Below are positions 23,671-33,318 of a stretch of 64,000 bases of DNA, one piece after another (position 1 is the first letter of the stretch; each line of letters starts with the position of its first letter). The notes below the pieces were generated by a model. The model was not told the DNA's origin. It did no database searches and saw only the letters and a program-made list of their open reading frames with translations. This DNA is from Cellulomonas humilata. Lineage in GTDB: Bacteria > Actinomycetota > Actinomycetes > Actinomycetales > Cellulomonadaceae. Both the position numbers and the translations under genes were made by a program. The stretch is from contig NZ_JABMCI010000063.1 of the NCBI RefSeq assembly GCF_013359775.1, forward strand, positions 1 through 64,000, given 5' to 3'.

Positions 23671-23913
23671 CTAGATGAACAGCATCTGCTTGCGCGGGCC
23701 GTCGCGGACGAACGCGTGCCGCGACCGCACCAGGTCCTCGGTCAGGCCGCCGAACGGCACGAACAGGAACCCCGGCTGGTACGGGTGGGCGTCATCACGA
23801 TCGACCACCGTGATCGCCCACGTGTCGTCGGGCCGACGTCGCAGCTTGTTGGCCACCATCGTCCCGGCCGTCCCGGCCGTCCCGGCGCCGAGCACCACCA
23901 CGTGCGTGGTCAT
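23671..23913 (-). pseudogene. N-terminal stump of a sulfide:quinone oxidoreductase-like flavoprotein
   Basis: The 80-residue frame begins THVVVLGAGTAGTAGTMVANKL (FAD-binding loop) and continues ITVVDRDDAHPYQPGFLFVPFG and RSRHAFVRDG. This is the start of the actinobacterial SQR/FAD-dependent pyridine nucleotide oxidoreductase family (normally about 370 residues or more). It then runs into unrelated residues and a stop. A 9-bp unit, gtcccggcc, is repeated at 23861-23887, adding one extra Ala-Gly-Thr in the FAD loop. The rest of the gene is missing. It is a remnant, consistent with the neighbouring sulfide/persulfide genes. Confidence 0.7.
23861..23887. repeat. Three tandem 9-bp units
   Basis: GTCCCGGCC is repeated three times (last unit ends CGGCG) inside the flavoprotein stump, a slippage-type expansion. 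Confidence 0.8.
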
Positions 23914-24027
23914 GACGGTCGGCCCGTCCAGGTGCGCGACATCGCGCGCCTCCCTTCGCACTCGGGGGGCGGCTCCACGGGGGCTCGCCCGCTCCGCCAG
24001 CCTTCGCCGGGTGCGGGCGGGCGCAGT

Positions 24028-24042
24028 AGAGCAGAAGGTCCC
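24028..24042 (-). promoter_or_regulatory. DosR-like box
   Basis: AGAGCAGAAGGTCCC on the plus strand; with flanks it repeats the 5101-5118 element (AGTAGxGCAGAAGGTCCC). It lies 115 bases upstream of the flavoprotein stump and 270 upstream of the multicopper oxidase. Confidence 0.45.
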
Positions 24043-24113
24043 CAAGGTCACCCCGACCTTGTCGGCGCATCTCGCTCGTGACCCGACCGGATGGGCGGCG
24101 ACGTTGTCCCCCC

Positions 24114-24128
24114 GGGACTTTCGGCCCT
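24114..24128 (+). promoter_or_regulatory. DosR-like box upstream of the multicopper oxidase
   Basis: GGGACTTTCGGCCCT matches the DosR/DevR consensus closely (GGGACT arm, CCC arm). It lies about 170 bases before the ATG at 24298 in a 384-base gene-free stretch that otherwise holds only the 24028 box. Confidence 0.5.
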
Positions 24129-24297
24129 GCTCGTATCAGGACAAAGACGGGTATTGCTGGCAGGACTGAACAGCGTGTCGAGTGCGTCCATCGGCGGGCG
24201 AGCTGTGCGCCCGTTCGATCACTTCGCCCACGAGGTCGTGGGAAGAACGGTCCCGGGTCGGGTCGGCCTGGGGAGTCCGCCGGGTGGAAGGAACCTC

Positions 24298-27200
24298 ATG
24301 TCATCGCAACTGGTCGCGCAAGCTGGGTCACAGAGTCGGCATCGACGCCGTGGCGTTCGCCGTGCGGGGCTCGCCTCGATCTCGATCTCTGTCGTCGTCG
24401 CCGCCATGATCCTTCCGGCAGGCCAGAGCGGTGCGGTCGGTGCCGCACCAGCCGTGCCCGCCGCACTGCCGTCCGGCCCCACGGACTCCTCCGTGGTGCC
24501 CCACTACTTCGGGCCGTCGCCGAACTGGGCCAACAGCCCGTTCACGCTCCCCACCGCGAGCGTGGCGATCACCGGAGACGGTGCGGGCGCCGAGGGGGCG
24601 GCCACGGTCGACCCCGTCTCTGGCGGGATCGCCAGCGTCGAGGTGACCGCGCCGGGCAGCGGATACACGACTGCGCCCCAGGTCACCATCACCGGCGGCG
24701 ACGGGACCGCGGCTGCGGTCGCGACCATCGCGAGCACGGGAGTGGTGACCCGCTACGTCGTGGACGACCCCGGTGCCGGCTACACGGCCTTAGCGGTCAC
24801 GGTCGACGGCGGCGGCGGCACGGGTGCCACTGCGACGGCTGCGGGCGGCGTCGATGCCGTGATCATCGCGGACGGCGGTGCGGGGTACACGATGCCCACC
24901 GTCGAGTTCGACCTGCCCAGCCTCCCCGAGGGCACCCAGGCGAAGGGCCACGTGCCGATGATCGCCAACGGTGACGCGGTCGACGGCATGGACGCCACCG
25001 GTGTCATCACGGCTGTCGTCGTCGACGAGCCGGGCTCCGGCTACACCAGCGCGCCGGGGGTCGCGATCCACAACGGCACGATCTTCGACCCGATCGCCGG
25101 TGCGACGTCCGCCCAGGTCAGCGCGACGCTCGCGCTCTCCCAGGTGATGTCGCTCGAGCTCGGCGCGGACTACACGAGCGCGCCGACGGTCACGGTGAGC
25201 GATCCGGACGGCACCGGCTCCGGTGCGGCCGTGACCGCACGGACGTCCATCGGCGCCGTCACCGGCATCGAGGTCACCCAGCCGGGCAGCGGCTACCTCA
25301 CGGTCGGCATGCGCAAGTTCCAGGACGCGCTGCCGCTGCCGTGCGACCCGGCGGGTGCCGGCTGCCCGACCGACCCGTCCGCCAAGTTCCTGCCGGTCGC
25401 GGTCCCCGAGGCCAAGACCTACGGCACCCAGGCGGCCGACGAGTACGTCATCGGCCTGGTCCAGTACCGGTCGACGTTCAGCTCCGACCTGCCGGCCTCC
25501 CTCGTGCGCGGTTACGTGCAGCTCGAGACGGCCGCCAACGCAGCCGTCAGCCAGCACTTCCCGCTGGTCAACGAGCTGCTGGACGGCACCTCGACGCCGG
25601 CAACCGACGCCAACGGCCAGCAGTACTTCGCCGTGACGAGCCCGCAGTACCTCGGCCCGATCATCGCCGCCACCAAGGACCGCCCGGTGCGGATCGTCTT
25701 CCGCAACCTGCTCCCCACGGGCTCGGCCGGTGACCTCTTCCTGCCGACCGACAGCAGCCTGATGGGCTCGGGGATGGGCCCGATGACGATGGCCGACCCG
25801 GTCGACCAGGGCACGGTGCTCGACGCGGTGCGCAACCCGGAGTGCTCGCAGTACCCCAAGCCCGACAGCTGCTTCGCGGACAACCGCGCCACCCTGCACC
25901 TGCACGGTGGCATCACGCCGTGGATCAGTGACGGGACGCCGCACCAGTGGATCACGCCGGCCGGCGAGTCGACCGCGTGGCCGCAGGGCGTGAGCGTGAG
26001 CGAGGTGCCCGACATGGCGACGTCCGGCTGCACGGCGGGCGACGACGGGTGCCAGACCTTCTACTACACGAACCAGCAGAGTGCGCGGCTGATGTTCTAC
26101 CACGACCACTCCTGGGGCATCACCCGACTGAACGTCTACGCGGGCGAGGCCGCCGGGTACATGATCAGCGACCCCACCGAGCGTGCGCTGGTCGACTCCG
26201 GGACGATCCCCGGTGCCGGCGACACGATCCCGCTCATCGTCCAGGACAAGACGTTCGTGCCCGGAGCCGAGCAGCTCGCGGCGCAGGACCCCACGTGGGA
26301 CACCGACCGGTGGGGCACGAAGGGGAGCTTCTGGTACCACCACGTCTACATGCCGGCGCAGAACCCCGGTGACCCGTCTGGCATGAGCGCGTACGGGCGC
26401 TGGATGTACGGACCATGGTTCTGGCCACCGGCCGCCGACACGAAGTACGGGCCGATCGCGAACCCGTACTACAACCCGGCCTGCAACCTGGACGTGCCGT
26501 CGACGTGGCAGTACGACACGGACCCGTTCTGCGAGCCCGAGCTGATCCCTGGCACGCCGAACATCTCGGTGGGCATGGAGCAGTTCAACGACACCCCGCT
26601 CGTGAACGGGGTGGCCTACCCGACGGTCACGCTGGAGCCGAAGACCTACCGGATGCGCGTCCTCAACGCGGCGAACGACCGGTTCTTCAACTTCCAGTGG
26701 TACCTCGCCGACGCGACGCAGGGTGACGGGACCACCGAGGTGGCGCTCGACGCCGACCTGCTCGCGCGGGCGCAGACCGACCCGACGGTCTTCCCGACAC
26801 CCGTCGGCGCGCACAACAGCGCCGCGGGGCCGGACTGGGTGCAGATCGCGAGCGAGGGCGGCTTCCTGCCGGCCCCGACCGTGATCGACGGGCAGCAGCC
26901 GACGACGTGGATCACCGACCCGACGCGCTTCGACGTCGGGAACGTGGACAAGCACTCGCTGCTCCTGGCACCGGCCGAGCGCGCGGACGTGATCGTGGAC
27001 TTCTCGAAGTTCGCGGGGAGCACGCTCATCCTGTACAACGACGCCCCCGCCGCGTTCCCGGCTCGTGTGCCGTCGTACGACTACTACACCGGCGCACCCG
27101 ACCTCAGCCCGGTCGGCGCCCCGGCGATCCTGCCCGGGTACGGCCCGAACACGCGGACCGTCATGCAGGTGAAGATCGCGGCCACCACACCGGCGGCACC

Positions 27201-28962
27201 CTTCAACCTGACGCGGCTTCAGGCGGCGTTCAAGCACAACGCCCAGGGCACGGGTGTGTTCGAGTCCGGACAGCACCCGGTGATCGTCGGCCAGGCCGCG
27301 TACAACAGCGCCTACGGCTCGTCGTTCGCGGCGAGCAGCAACTGCAACGCCAAGGGCTCGCCGCTGCAGAGGTGCGACGGTCTCGTCCGCATCAACGACA
27401 CCACGACCTTCGGGTTCAACACGTTGCGTGGACAGACGACGAAGTCGTCGGTCACGCTGCAACCCAAGGCCATCCACGACGAGATGAACGCGACCACGTT
27501 CGACGAGTTCGGCCGCATGCAGGCCAACCTCGGCGTCGAGGCGCAGCCGCCGACACCGGGGGCGCAGAACGTCACCCTGTATCCCTACGTCAACCCGGCG
27601 ACCGAGATCATCGACGGCACCGCGCTCCCGAGCGCGGACGTCAAGGTGACACCCGTGTCGTCGACGTCCGACGGGATGCAGATCTGGCGGTTCACGCACA
27701 ACGGCGTCGACACCCACCCGATCCACTTCCACCTGTACGACGTGCAGGTGCTCAACCGGGTGACGTGGGACAACATCATCATCCCGCCCGACCCGAACGA
27801 GCTGGGCTGGAAGGACACCGTCCGGATCGCCCCGCTCGAGGACACGATCGTCGCGCTGCGGCCGATCATCCCGAAGGTCCCGTTCGAGGTGCCGAACTCG
27901 GTGCGGGCACTCAGCCCGATGATGCCGATCGGCTCGACCGCGATGTTCAACAACGTCGACGTCCAGGGCAACCCCACGACGCCGATCTCGAACACGCTGG
28001 TGAACTTCGGGTGGGAGTACGTCTACCACTGCCACATCCTCAGCCACGAGGAGATGGACATGATGCGACCGGTCAGCCTCGCGCTGCCACCGATCGCACC
28101 CGATGCGCCGACGTTCACGACGACGGGCAACGGGCGCAACCGGCGCATCGTCGTCACCTGGGTGGACAACTCGATCACGGAGACCGACTTCCTGGTGCAA
28201 CGCTCCACGGACGGGTCGACGTGGAACACGGTGGGCACACCGCGGATCCAGCCGCTCCTCGGCAACGTCCACGGCACGCGCACCTACATCGACCCGACAT
28301 CGAACGCGTCCGCGGCGGCGCTCTACCGGATCGTCGCGCGCAACGCGGTGGGCTACGGCGGGCAGTTCCCGAGCGTGACGGTGCAGAGCATGTCCGGCAC
28401 CGCGGCCGTGAACGCACCTGCGGCACCGACCGGACTCACGGCGACGCCGCAGGCGGGACCGCGGGTGGCGCTGGCGTGGAACGACGCGGCCAACAACGAG
28501 ACCGGCTACGTGGTGCAGCGCTCGACCGGCGCAGGGGTGTGGACGCAGCTTGCGGCGCTCCCCGCCGGCGCAAGGAGCTACGCCGACACGAGCGTCACGC
28601 TCGGGTCCGCCTACTCCTACCGGGTGGGGGCCGTGAACGTCGCGGGCACCGTCCTGGGCTCCGTGGTGGACGTGACCGTGAACGCACCGGCAGCGCCGGC
28701 GCCGGCCGCGAGCGCGGCTCGGAGCAGCGGCACCCGGGAGCGGGTCACGGTGACCTGGGCGGATGTGGCGAGCGAGACCGGCTACACCGTGCAGTGGAGC
28801 TCGAACGGCACCACGGTGACCGGTTCGGCGAACCGTGCGGCGAACTCCACGAGCTACACCACAGGAAACCTGGCAATCCAGGTCTGGTACGTCCGCGTCG
28901 GTGCGACCAACGCGCTCGGCACCACCTGGTCCGGCTGGGTGACCGTCCCGGCGGCGCCATGA
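24298..28962 (+). CDS. Giant secreted multicopper oxidase with N-terminal repeats and C-terminal fibronectin III domains
   Basis: The 1554-residue protein starts at ATG 24298 behind GGAAGGAA and has a long signal peptide (basic RHRRRGVRRA, hydrophobic stretch, APAVPA). Residues about 110-340 hold five or six degenerate units with GSGYTSAPxVT motifs. The oxidase core follows, with all four copper motifs: HLHGG (about 534), FYHDHSWG (about 600), HPIHFHLYD (about 1139) and YHCHILSHEEMDMM (about 1243). Residues 1262-1554 are three fibronectin III units (TWVDNS, AWNDAA, TWADVA). Size and motif spacing resemble Mn(II)-oxidising multicopper oxidases; the substrate is inferred only. A strong terminator follows. 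Confidence 0.9.
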   Translation: MSSQLVAQAGSQSRHRRRGVRRAGLASISISVVVAAMILPAGQSGAVGAAPAVPAALPSGPTDSSVVPHYFGPSPNWANSPFTLPTASVAITGDGAGAEGAATVDPVSGGIASVEVTAPGSGYTTAPQVTITGGDGTAAAVATIASTGVVTRYVVDDPGAGYTALAVTVDGGGGTGATATAAGGVDAVIIADGGAGYTMPTVEFDLPSLPEGTQAKGHVPMIANGDAVDGMDATGVITAVVVDEPGSGYTSAPGVAIHNGTIFDPIAGATSAQVSATLALSQVMSLELGADYTSAPTVTVSDPDGTGSGAAVTARTSIGAVTGIEVTQPGSGYLTVGMRKFQDALPLPCDPAGAGCPTDPSAKFLPVAVPEAKTYGTQAADEYVIGLVQYRSTFSSDLPASLVRGYVQLETAANAAVSQHFPLVNELLDGTSTPATDANGQQYFAVTSPQYLGPIIAATKDRPVRIVFRNLLPTGSAGDLFLPTDSSLMGSGMGPMTMADPVDQGTVLDAVRNPECSQYPKPDSCFADNRATLHLHGGITPWISDGTPHQWITPAGESTAWPQGVSVSEVPDMATSGCTAGDDGCQTFYYTNQQSARLMFYHDHSWGITRLNVYAGEAAGYMISDPTERALVDSGTIPGAGDTIPLIVQDKTFVPGAEQLAAQDPTWDTDRWGTKGSFWYHHVYMPAQNPGDPSGMSAYGRWMYGPWFWPPAADTKYGPIANPYYNPACNLDVPSTWQYDTDPFCEPELIPGTPNISVGMEQFNDTPLVNGVAYPTVTLEPKTYRMRVLNAANDRFFNFQWYLADATQGDGTTEVALDADLLARAQTDPTVFPTPVGAHNSAAGPDWVQIASEGGFLPAPTVIDGQQPTTWITDPTRFDVGNVDKHSLLLAPAERADVIVDFSKFAGSTLILYNDAPAAFPARVPSYDYYTGAPDLSPVGAPAILPGYGPNTRTVMQVKIAATTPAAPFNLTRLQAAFKHNAQGTGVFESGQHPVIVGQAAYNSAYGSSFAASSNCNAKGSPLQRCDGLVRINDTTTFGFNTLRGQTTKSSVTLQPKAIHDEMNATTFDEFGRMQANLGVEAQPPTPGAQNVTLYPYVNPATEIIDGTALPSADVKVTPVSSTSDGMQIWRFTHNGVDTHPIHFHLYDVQVLNRVTWDNIIIPPDPNELGWKDTVRIAPLEDTIVALRPIIPKVPFEVPNSVRALSPMMPIGSTAMFNNVDVQGNPTTPISNTLVNFGWEYVYHCHILSHEEMDMMRPVSLALPPIAPDAPTFTTTGNGRNRRIVVTWVDNSITETDFLVQRSTDGSTWNTVGTPRIQPLLGNVHGTRTYIDPTSNASAAALYRIVARNAVGYGGQFPSVTVQSMSGTAAVNAPAAPTGLTATPQAGPRVALAWNDAANNETGYVVQRSTGAGVWTQLAALPAGARSYADTSVTLGSAYSYRVGAVNVAGTVLGSVVDVTVNAPAAPAPAASAARSSGTRERVTVTWADVASETGYTVQWSSNGTTVTGSANRAANSTSYTTGNLAIQVWYVRVGATNALGTTWSGWVTVPAAP

Positions 28963-28978
28963 CGACGCCGACCTGAGC

Positions 28979-29013
28979 GGTGGGGCCGCACGAGCCACTC
29001 GTGCGGCCCCACC
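28979..29013 (+). terminator. Strong hairpin terminator
   Basis: GGTGGGGCCGCACGAG (28979-28994) pairs perfectly with CTCGTGCGGCCCCACC (28998-29013) around CCA, 16 bases after the oxidase stop. Confidence 0.85.
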
Positions 29014-29162
29014 GTCTGCGCCGAGGTCGGCGGCGCGATTCAGCCGCTCGTGGGAACAGGCAAGGTGCGTGTCGCGTGTCAGGACCGTCCCGCGCGACGA
29101 CACGCGCTTAACCTGCCACCGGCCGAGCCCGCTCCCTGTCCCCGAACCCGGCCGCCACGCAC

Positions 29163-30638
29163 ATGTCGATGCCCCCACGCGAGACGCCGGTCCGGTCCAG
29201 GCCGCCGGCCTCCTCAGCCGTGCCGCCGAGTCGACTGCGGCGTCGGACGGGTGCCGTCCTTCTCGCCGCGGTGATGGCGCTGACCGGTACCGGTGGCGCC
29301 AGCTGGGCCGACGGCATCGACGACCGCCGTGCCGAGGCGGAACGGCGCAGCAGTGAAGCCGACCGACGCGCCGAGGAGCTGGAGGCCTCCATCGAGGGTC
29401 TCAGTGCCGAGCTGAGCCAGGCCGCGCTCGACCTGCAGGCTACCCAGGCGCGGCTGCCCGAGGCTCAGGCCGAGCTCGAGGACGCCCGGGCGGTGCTGGA
29501 GGCGACCCAGCGCGAGGCCGCCATGCTCGCCGGCCGGCTCCAGGACGCGACGGACCTGCGCGGCAGCCTCACCTCGACCATTGCCGCAGACCGTGCCGAC
29601 GAGGTGGAGCTCCGGGCGGCGGTGGGAGCGATGGCGCGGGAGGCCTACCGGGGTGCACCCGGGGTCTCCGCCATGGACGTGATGCTCGACGCCGAGAACG
29701 CCACCGACTTCCTCGACAACGCCCGGCTCGTCGATGCGGCGCTGCGAAGCCAGGCTCGCGTCCTGGACGAGCTGCGCCAGGTCGACGCGAACAACCGCAA
29801 CAGCGAGGCCCGGCTGGGCGCTGTCACCGATCGCGTCGCCGAGCTGAAGGAGCAGGCCGAGGCGAACGTCATCGCCGCCGCCGAGGCCCAGCGGGTCGCT
29901 CAGGCGCGCGAGGACGAGATCAACCAACTCATCGCTGACCAGAGCGCCAGGCAGGACGCGATCGCGTCCCTCAAGACGCAGGCCGAGGCCGAGCAGACCG
30001 AGATCGACGCCGAGCGGGCCGCCATCGAGCGCGACCTCGTCGCGATCATCGCCGAGCAACGAGCCGCCCGCGAGGCTGCCGAGGCCGCAGCACGTGCGGC
30101 CGAGGCAGCGGCGCGCGCGGCCGCCGAAGCCGCTGCCCGCGCTGCCGCCGAAGCCGCCGGGCGGGAACCACCACCCCCGCCGCCGCCCCCGCCGGCACAG
30201 GTTCAGCCTCCGGTGGGGGCGGTGTCCGGAGCTCTGTTCGCCAACCCCACGTCGATCAACCCCATGTACGTGACCTCGGAGTACGGCATGCGGCTGCACC
30301 CGATCCTGGGCTACGTGCGCCTGCACGCCGGGATCGATCTGCGCACCGGGTGCAACACGCCCCTGTACGCGCCGCGCGACGCGACCGTGCTCTGGTCGCA
30401 GTGGCGCAACGGCTTCGGCAACCAGGTCATGCTCGACTACGGCACGGTCGAGGGAAACTCGGTGATGAGCAGCTCCAACCACCTGACCCGCTCGATCGTC
30501 AGGGCGGGGCAGGACGTCGCCAGGGGGCAGCTGATCGGCTACGCCGGCAACACGGGTCTGTCCGGTGCGTGCCACCTGCACTTCGAGGTGTACGTGAACG
30601 GCTCCACCGTCAACCCGCGACCTCTGCTGGGCCGCTGA
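29163..30638 (+). CDS. Secreted M23 peptidase with long coiled coil
   Basis: The 491-residue protein has an N-terminal TM/signal segment (AVLLAAVMALTGTGGASWA). An Ala/Glu/Arg-rich coiled coil spans residues about 50-335, followed by a PPPPPPPP linker. A LytM/M23 domain completes it, with GMRLHPILGYVRLHAGIDLR (HxxxxxxxD zinc motif) and HLHFEVYVNG (HxH). It should cut peptidoglycan cross-links or regulate such hydrolases, outside the membrane. The layout matches NlpD/EnvC-like and RipA-like wall enzymes of actinobacteria. Confidence 0.9.
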   Translation: MSMPPRETPVRSRPPASSAVPPSRLRRRTGAVLLAAVMALTGTGGASWADGIDDRRAEAERRSSEADRRAEELEASIEGLSAELSQAALDLQATQARLPEAQAELEDARAVLEATQREAAMLAGRLQDATDLRGSLTSTIAADRADEVELRAAVGAMAREAYRGAPGVSAMDVMLDAENATDFLDNARLVDAALRSQARVLDELRQVDANNRNSEARLGAVTDRVAELKEQAEANVIAAAEAQRVAQAREDEINQLIADQSARQDAIASLKTQAEAEQTEIDAERAAIERDLVAIIAEQRAAREAAEAAARAAEAAARAAAEAAARAAAEAAGREPPPPPPPPPAQVQPPVGAVSGALFANPTSINPMYVTSEYGMRLHPILGYVRLHAGIDLRTGCNTPLYAPRDATVLWSQWRNGFGNQVMLDYGTVEGNSVMSSSNHLTRSIVRAGQDVARGQLIGYAGNTGLSGACHLHFEVYVNGSTVNPRPLLGR

Positions 30639-30764
30639 GCGCCAGCGGGCGGGGCCGATCAGACGCGGCTGGGGACTCGTTCGCCGAGCGGGTGAACCCG
30701 TCACCCTCCCGTCTCGTCTCCACTGTGTGGGGCCCATCGTGGGCTCGCGGAGGAGGGGTTGACG

Positions 30765-31250
30765 ATGACGACGATCCTGAGGCGTGTCGTGACGGCGGCG
30801 GCGATCGTGGCGACCGCTGGGTTGCTCAGTGCTCCCGCGGCCTTCGCCGGCGGCGAGCACGGGGGTGGTGGTGGGCGGACCATCCTGAGGGCGGAGCTGG
30901 CGGGCAGCCTGACGACCGACCCGGTGCTGTTCGGGACGACGCCCGGCGGAGCCGACTGGGTGATCGGCGACGGCGAGGCGCGGCTGCGCCAGAACGGTCG
31001 GCTGGACGTCCGGGTCGAGGGCCTCGTCCTGACGTCGACCGGCGCCAACCCCGTCCCGCAGCTGGCGGCGAGCATCGCGTGCAACGGGACCGTGGTCGTG
31101 ACGACGGCGATCGTGCCGTTCTCGCCCACGGGTGACGCGGTGATCCACGCCCGGGTCGCCCTTCCGGAGCGGTGCATCGCCCCTGTCGTGCTGCTCAACC
31201 CCCGCGGGAACGCTGCGGTCTACATCGGGGTGACCGGCACGGAGGCCTGA
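30765..31250 (+). CDS. Small secreted protein of unknown function
   Basis: The 161-residue protein has a clear signal peptide (ILRRVVTAAAIVATAGLL, cleavage after APAAFA) and a mature GGEHGGGGG start. A beta-rich domain follows, with WVIGDGEARLRQNGRLDVRV, two Cys about 45 residues apart (SIACNG and PERCIA) that may pair, and an AAVYIGVTG end. The ATG at 30765 has AGGAGGGG six bases upstream. I do not recognise the family with confidence; similar short secreted proteins are common in Streptomyces and Cellulomonas. Confidence 0.75.
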   Translation: MTTILRRVVTAAAIVATAGLLSAPAAFAGGEHGGGGGRTILRAELAGSLTTDPVLFGTTPGGADWVIGDGEARLRQNGRLDVRVEGLVLTSTGANPVPQLAASIACNGTVVVTTAIVPFSPTGDAVIHARVALPERCIAPVVLLNPRGNAAVYIGVTGTEA

Positions 31251-31395
31251 GGCGGGTCCGGTCCACCGCTTCCTCGGCGGTCGATGTCGGTGATCAGCCC
31301 TCCCGGAGGCATGCGTTCGACGAGCCCTGTCCCTCGGGTCGCCGATCGGGGGCGTTCGGCAATTGCCGAGGACCGCGCTCGCAACAGCGGTGTCG

Positions 31396-31410
31396 GGGAC
31401 GTCCGGCCCG
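31396..31410 (+). promoter_or_regulatory. DosR-like box upstream of the SulP gene
   Basis: GGGACGTCCGGCCCG lies 24 bases before a TAGGCT -10-like hexamer (31434-31439), about where activator sites sit. It differs in two bases from the 1904 box. Confidence 0.4.
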
Positions 31411-31445
31411 GGTATCCGTCCGGGGCCTGGTCCTAGGCTCGGGAG

Positions 31446-33160
31446 ATGGACCGCGGGCGGGTCGTAGGGCTGCTCCCCGGCGTCGGTGTGGCCAGGAGCT
31501 ACGAGCGCGCGTGGCTGCGACCGGACCTGGTCGCCGGCGCGACGCTCGTCGCGGTCGCGATACCCGCGGGCATGGCCTACGCCACGGCCGCAGGGCTGCC
31601 GCCGGTCACAGGCCTGTACGCGACGATCGTCCCCTTTCCGTCTATGCGCTCGTCGGTCCGTCGCGGGTGCTCGTGCTCGGCCCGGACTCATCGCTCGCGC
31701 CGATGATCGGAGCCGCGGTGCTGCCGCTCGCGCTGGGCGACGCCGACCGAGCCGTCGCGCTGGCCGGCCTGCTCGCGGTGCTCATGGGGCTCATGCTCGT
31801 CGGCGGTCGCGTGCTGCGGCTGGGGTTCCTCACCGGCCTGCTGTCGATGCCGATCCGCGTCGGGTACATGAACGGGATCGCGCTGGTCGTCATCGCCGGC
31901 CAGCTGCCCAAGCTGCTCGGCATCTCGGTGCCCCCCGGCCCGGTCTGGGAGCACCTCGGCCTGACGGTCACCGGTGTCGCCGACGGTCAGGTCGACCGCG
32001 CCGCGGCCGCGATCGGCGTCGGATCCCTCGCGGTCATCGTCGTGGCGCGCGCGCTGGGTTCCACCGCGAAGGGCATCGTCCTGGCGGTCGTCGGGGCGAG
32101 CGTGCTGACCGCTGCGCTCGGGCTCGCCGACCAGATCCCCGTCGTGGGTGCGCTGCCGTCCGGCCTCCCGACACCGGCCCTCGCGGGCGTCGAACCCGCA
32201 GACGTGCTCGCGCTCGTCGGTCCGGCGGCAGGCATCGCGCTCATCACCTTCGCCGACACGACCGTGCTCTCGCGTGCTCTCAGCGGCAGCCGCGGGGAGG
32301 CCGTCGACGGCAGCCAGGAGATGGGTGCGCTGGGCGCCTCGAACCTCGCGACCGGGCTGCTCGGTGGCTTCCCTGTCTCGGGCAGCGCGTCGCGCACGCC
32401 GGTCGCGGTCCAGGCGGGCGCCCGCACGCAGCTGACCGGCGTCGTGGCCGCGGTCCTGCTCGTCGTCTTCATGCTGGTCGCGCCCGGCCTGTCGGAGTAC
32501 CTGCCGTCGGCGACGCTGGCCGCGGTCGTCATCGCCGCCGCGTCCTCGTTCGTCGACGTGCACACGTTCGTCCGCCTCGTCCGGATGAGCCGCAGCGACG
32601 CGGCGCTGCTGGTGGCGGCGTTCCTCGGCGTGGCCTTCGTCGGCGTGCTGCAAGGCATCGCCGTCGCCGTGGCCCTGTCGCTCGCGGTGTTCGTGCGCCG
32701 GGCGTGGGAGCCCTACCGTGCCGAGCTGGTCAGCGTGGACGGCGTTCCGGGGTTCCACGACCTCAGCCGGCACCCGGAGGGGGAGCGGGTCCCGGGCCTG
32801 GTGATCGCGCGGTTCGACGCGCCCCTCTTCTTCGCCAACGGCGACGTGTTCGATACGTGGGTTCGCGGACTCGTCGCGGACGCTCCGGCGCCGGTACGCC
32901 GCGTGATCATCGCGTCGGAACCGATCACGGGCCTCGACACGACCGCGCTCGACGAGCTCGTCGAGCTGGACGACCACCTCGCCGCGCTCGGGGTCGACCT
33001 GGTGTTCGCGGAGATGAAGGGCCCGGTCAAGGACCGCCTGGTGCGCTTCGGTGTCGGCAGCCGGTTCGGGCCCGACCACTTCTACCCCACCGTGCACAGT
33101 GCCGTGCGGGCCTACCGCGCCGAGCGGGCCGGTCCGACGGACGGGCCCGATGCGGGCTGA
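31446..33160 (+). pseudogene. SulP-family sulfate/anion transporter with STAS domain, interrupted by a one-base frameshift
   Basis: The first frame from ATG 31446 reads SYERAWLRPDLVAGATLVAVAIPAGMAYA, the usual SulP opening, up to YATIVP. The second frame continues directly with SVYALVGPSRVLVLGPDSSLAP, many TM helices, and a C-terminal STAS domain (VIARFDAPLFFANGDVF to the end). The junction is a CCCC run at 31631-31634 with one base too few; adding one restores a 571-residue protein of normal length. It may be a real mutation or a sequencing error. The start is nearly leaderless (TAGGCT seven bases upstream). Confidence 0.8.
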
Positions 33161-33318
33161 CGGCTCCGGCGGCCGCCGGGAGCTTCCGTCGTGTCAGCCG
33201 GGAGAAGGACCGTCTCGGCGCTCCCGAACGGACGCGGTTGAGCGACGGGGATGAACGAGGCGGCACGCTGCCGGGCGTGCCTGTCGCGTTCGCGCGTCGT
33301 CATGGGTGCGCTCCTGGG

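Noticed and set aside
24790..29178. A 1462-residue open frame antisense to the multicopper oxidase
   Set aside because: No recognisable domain, while the sense strand carries all four copper motifs and a signal peptide.
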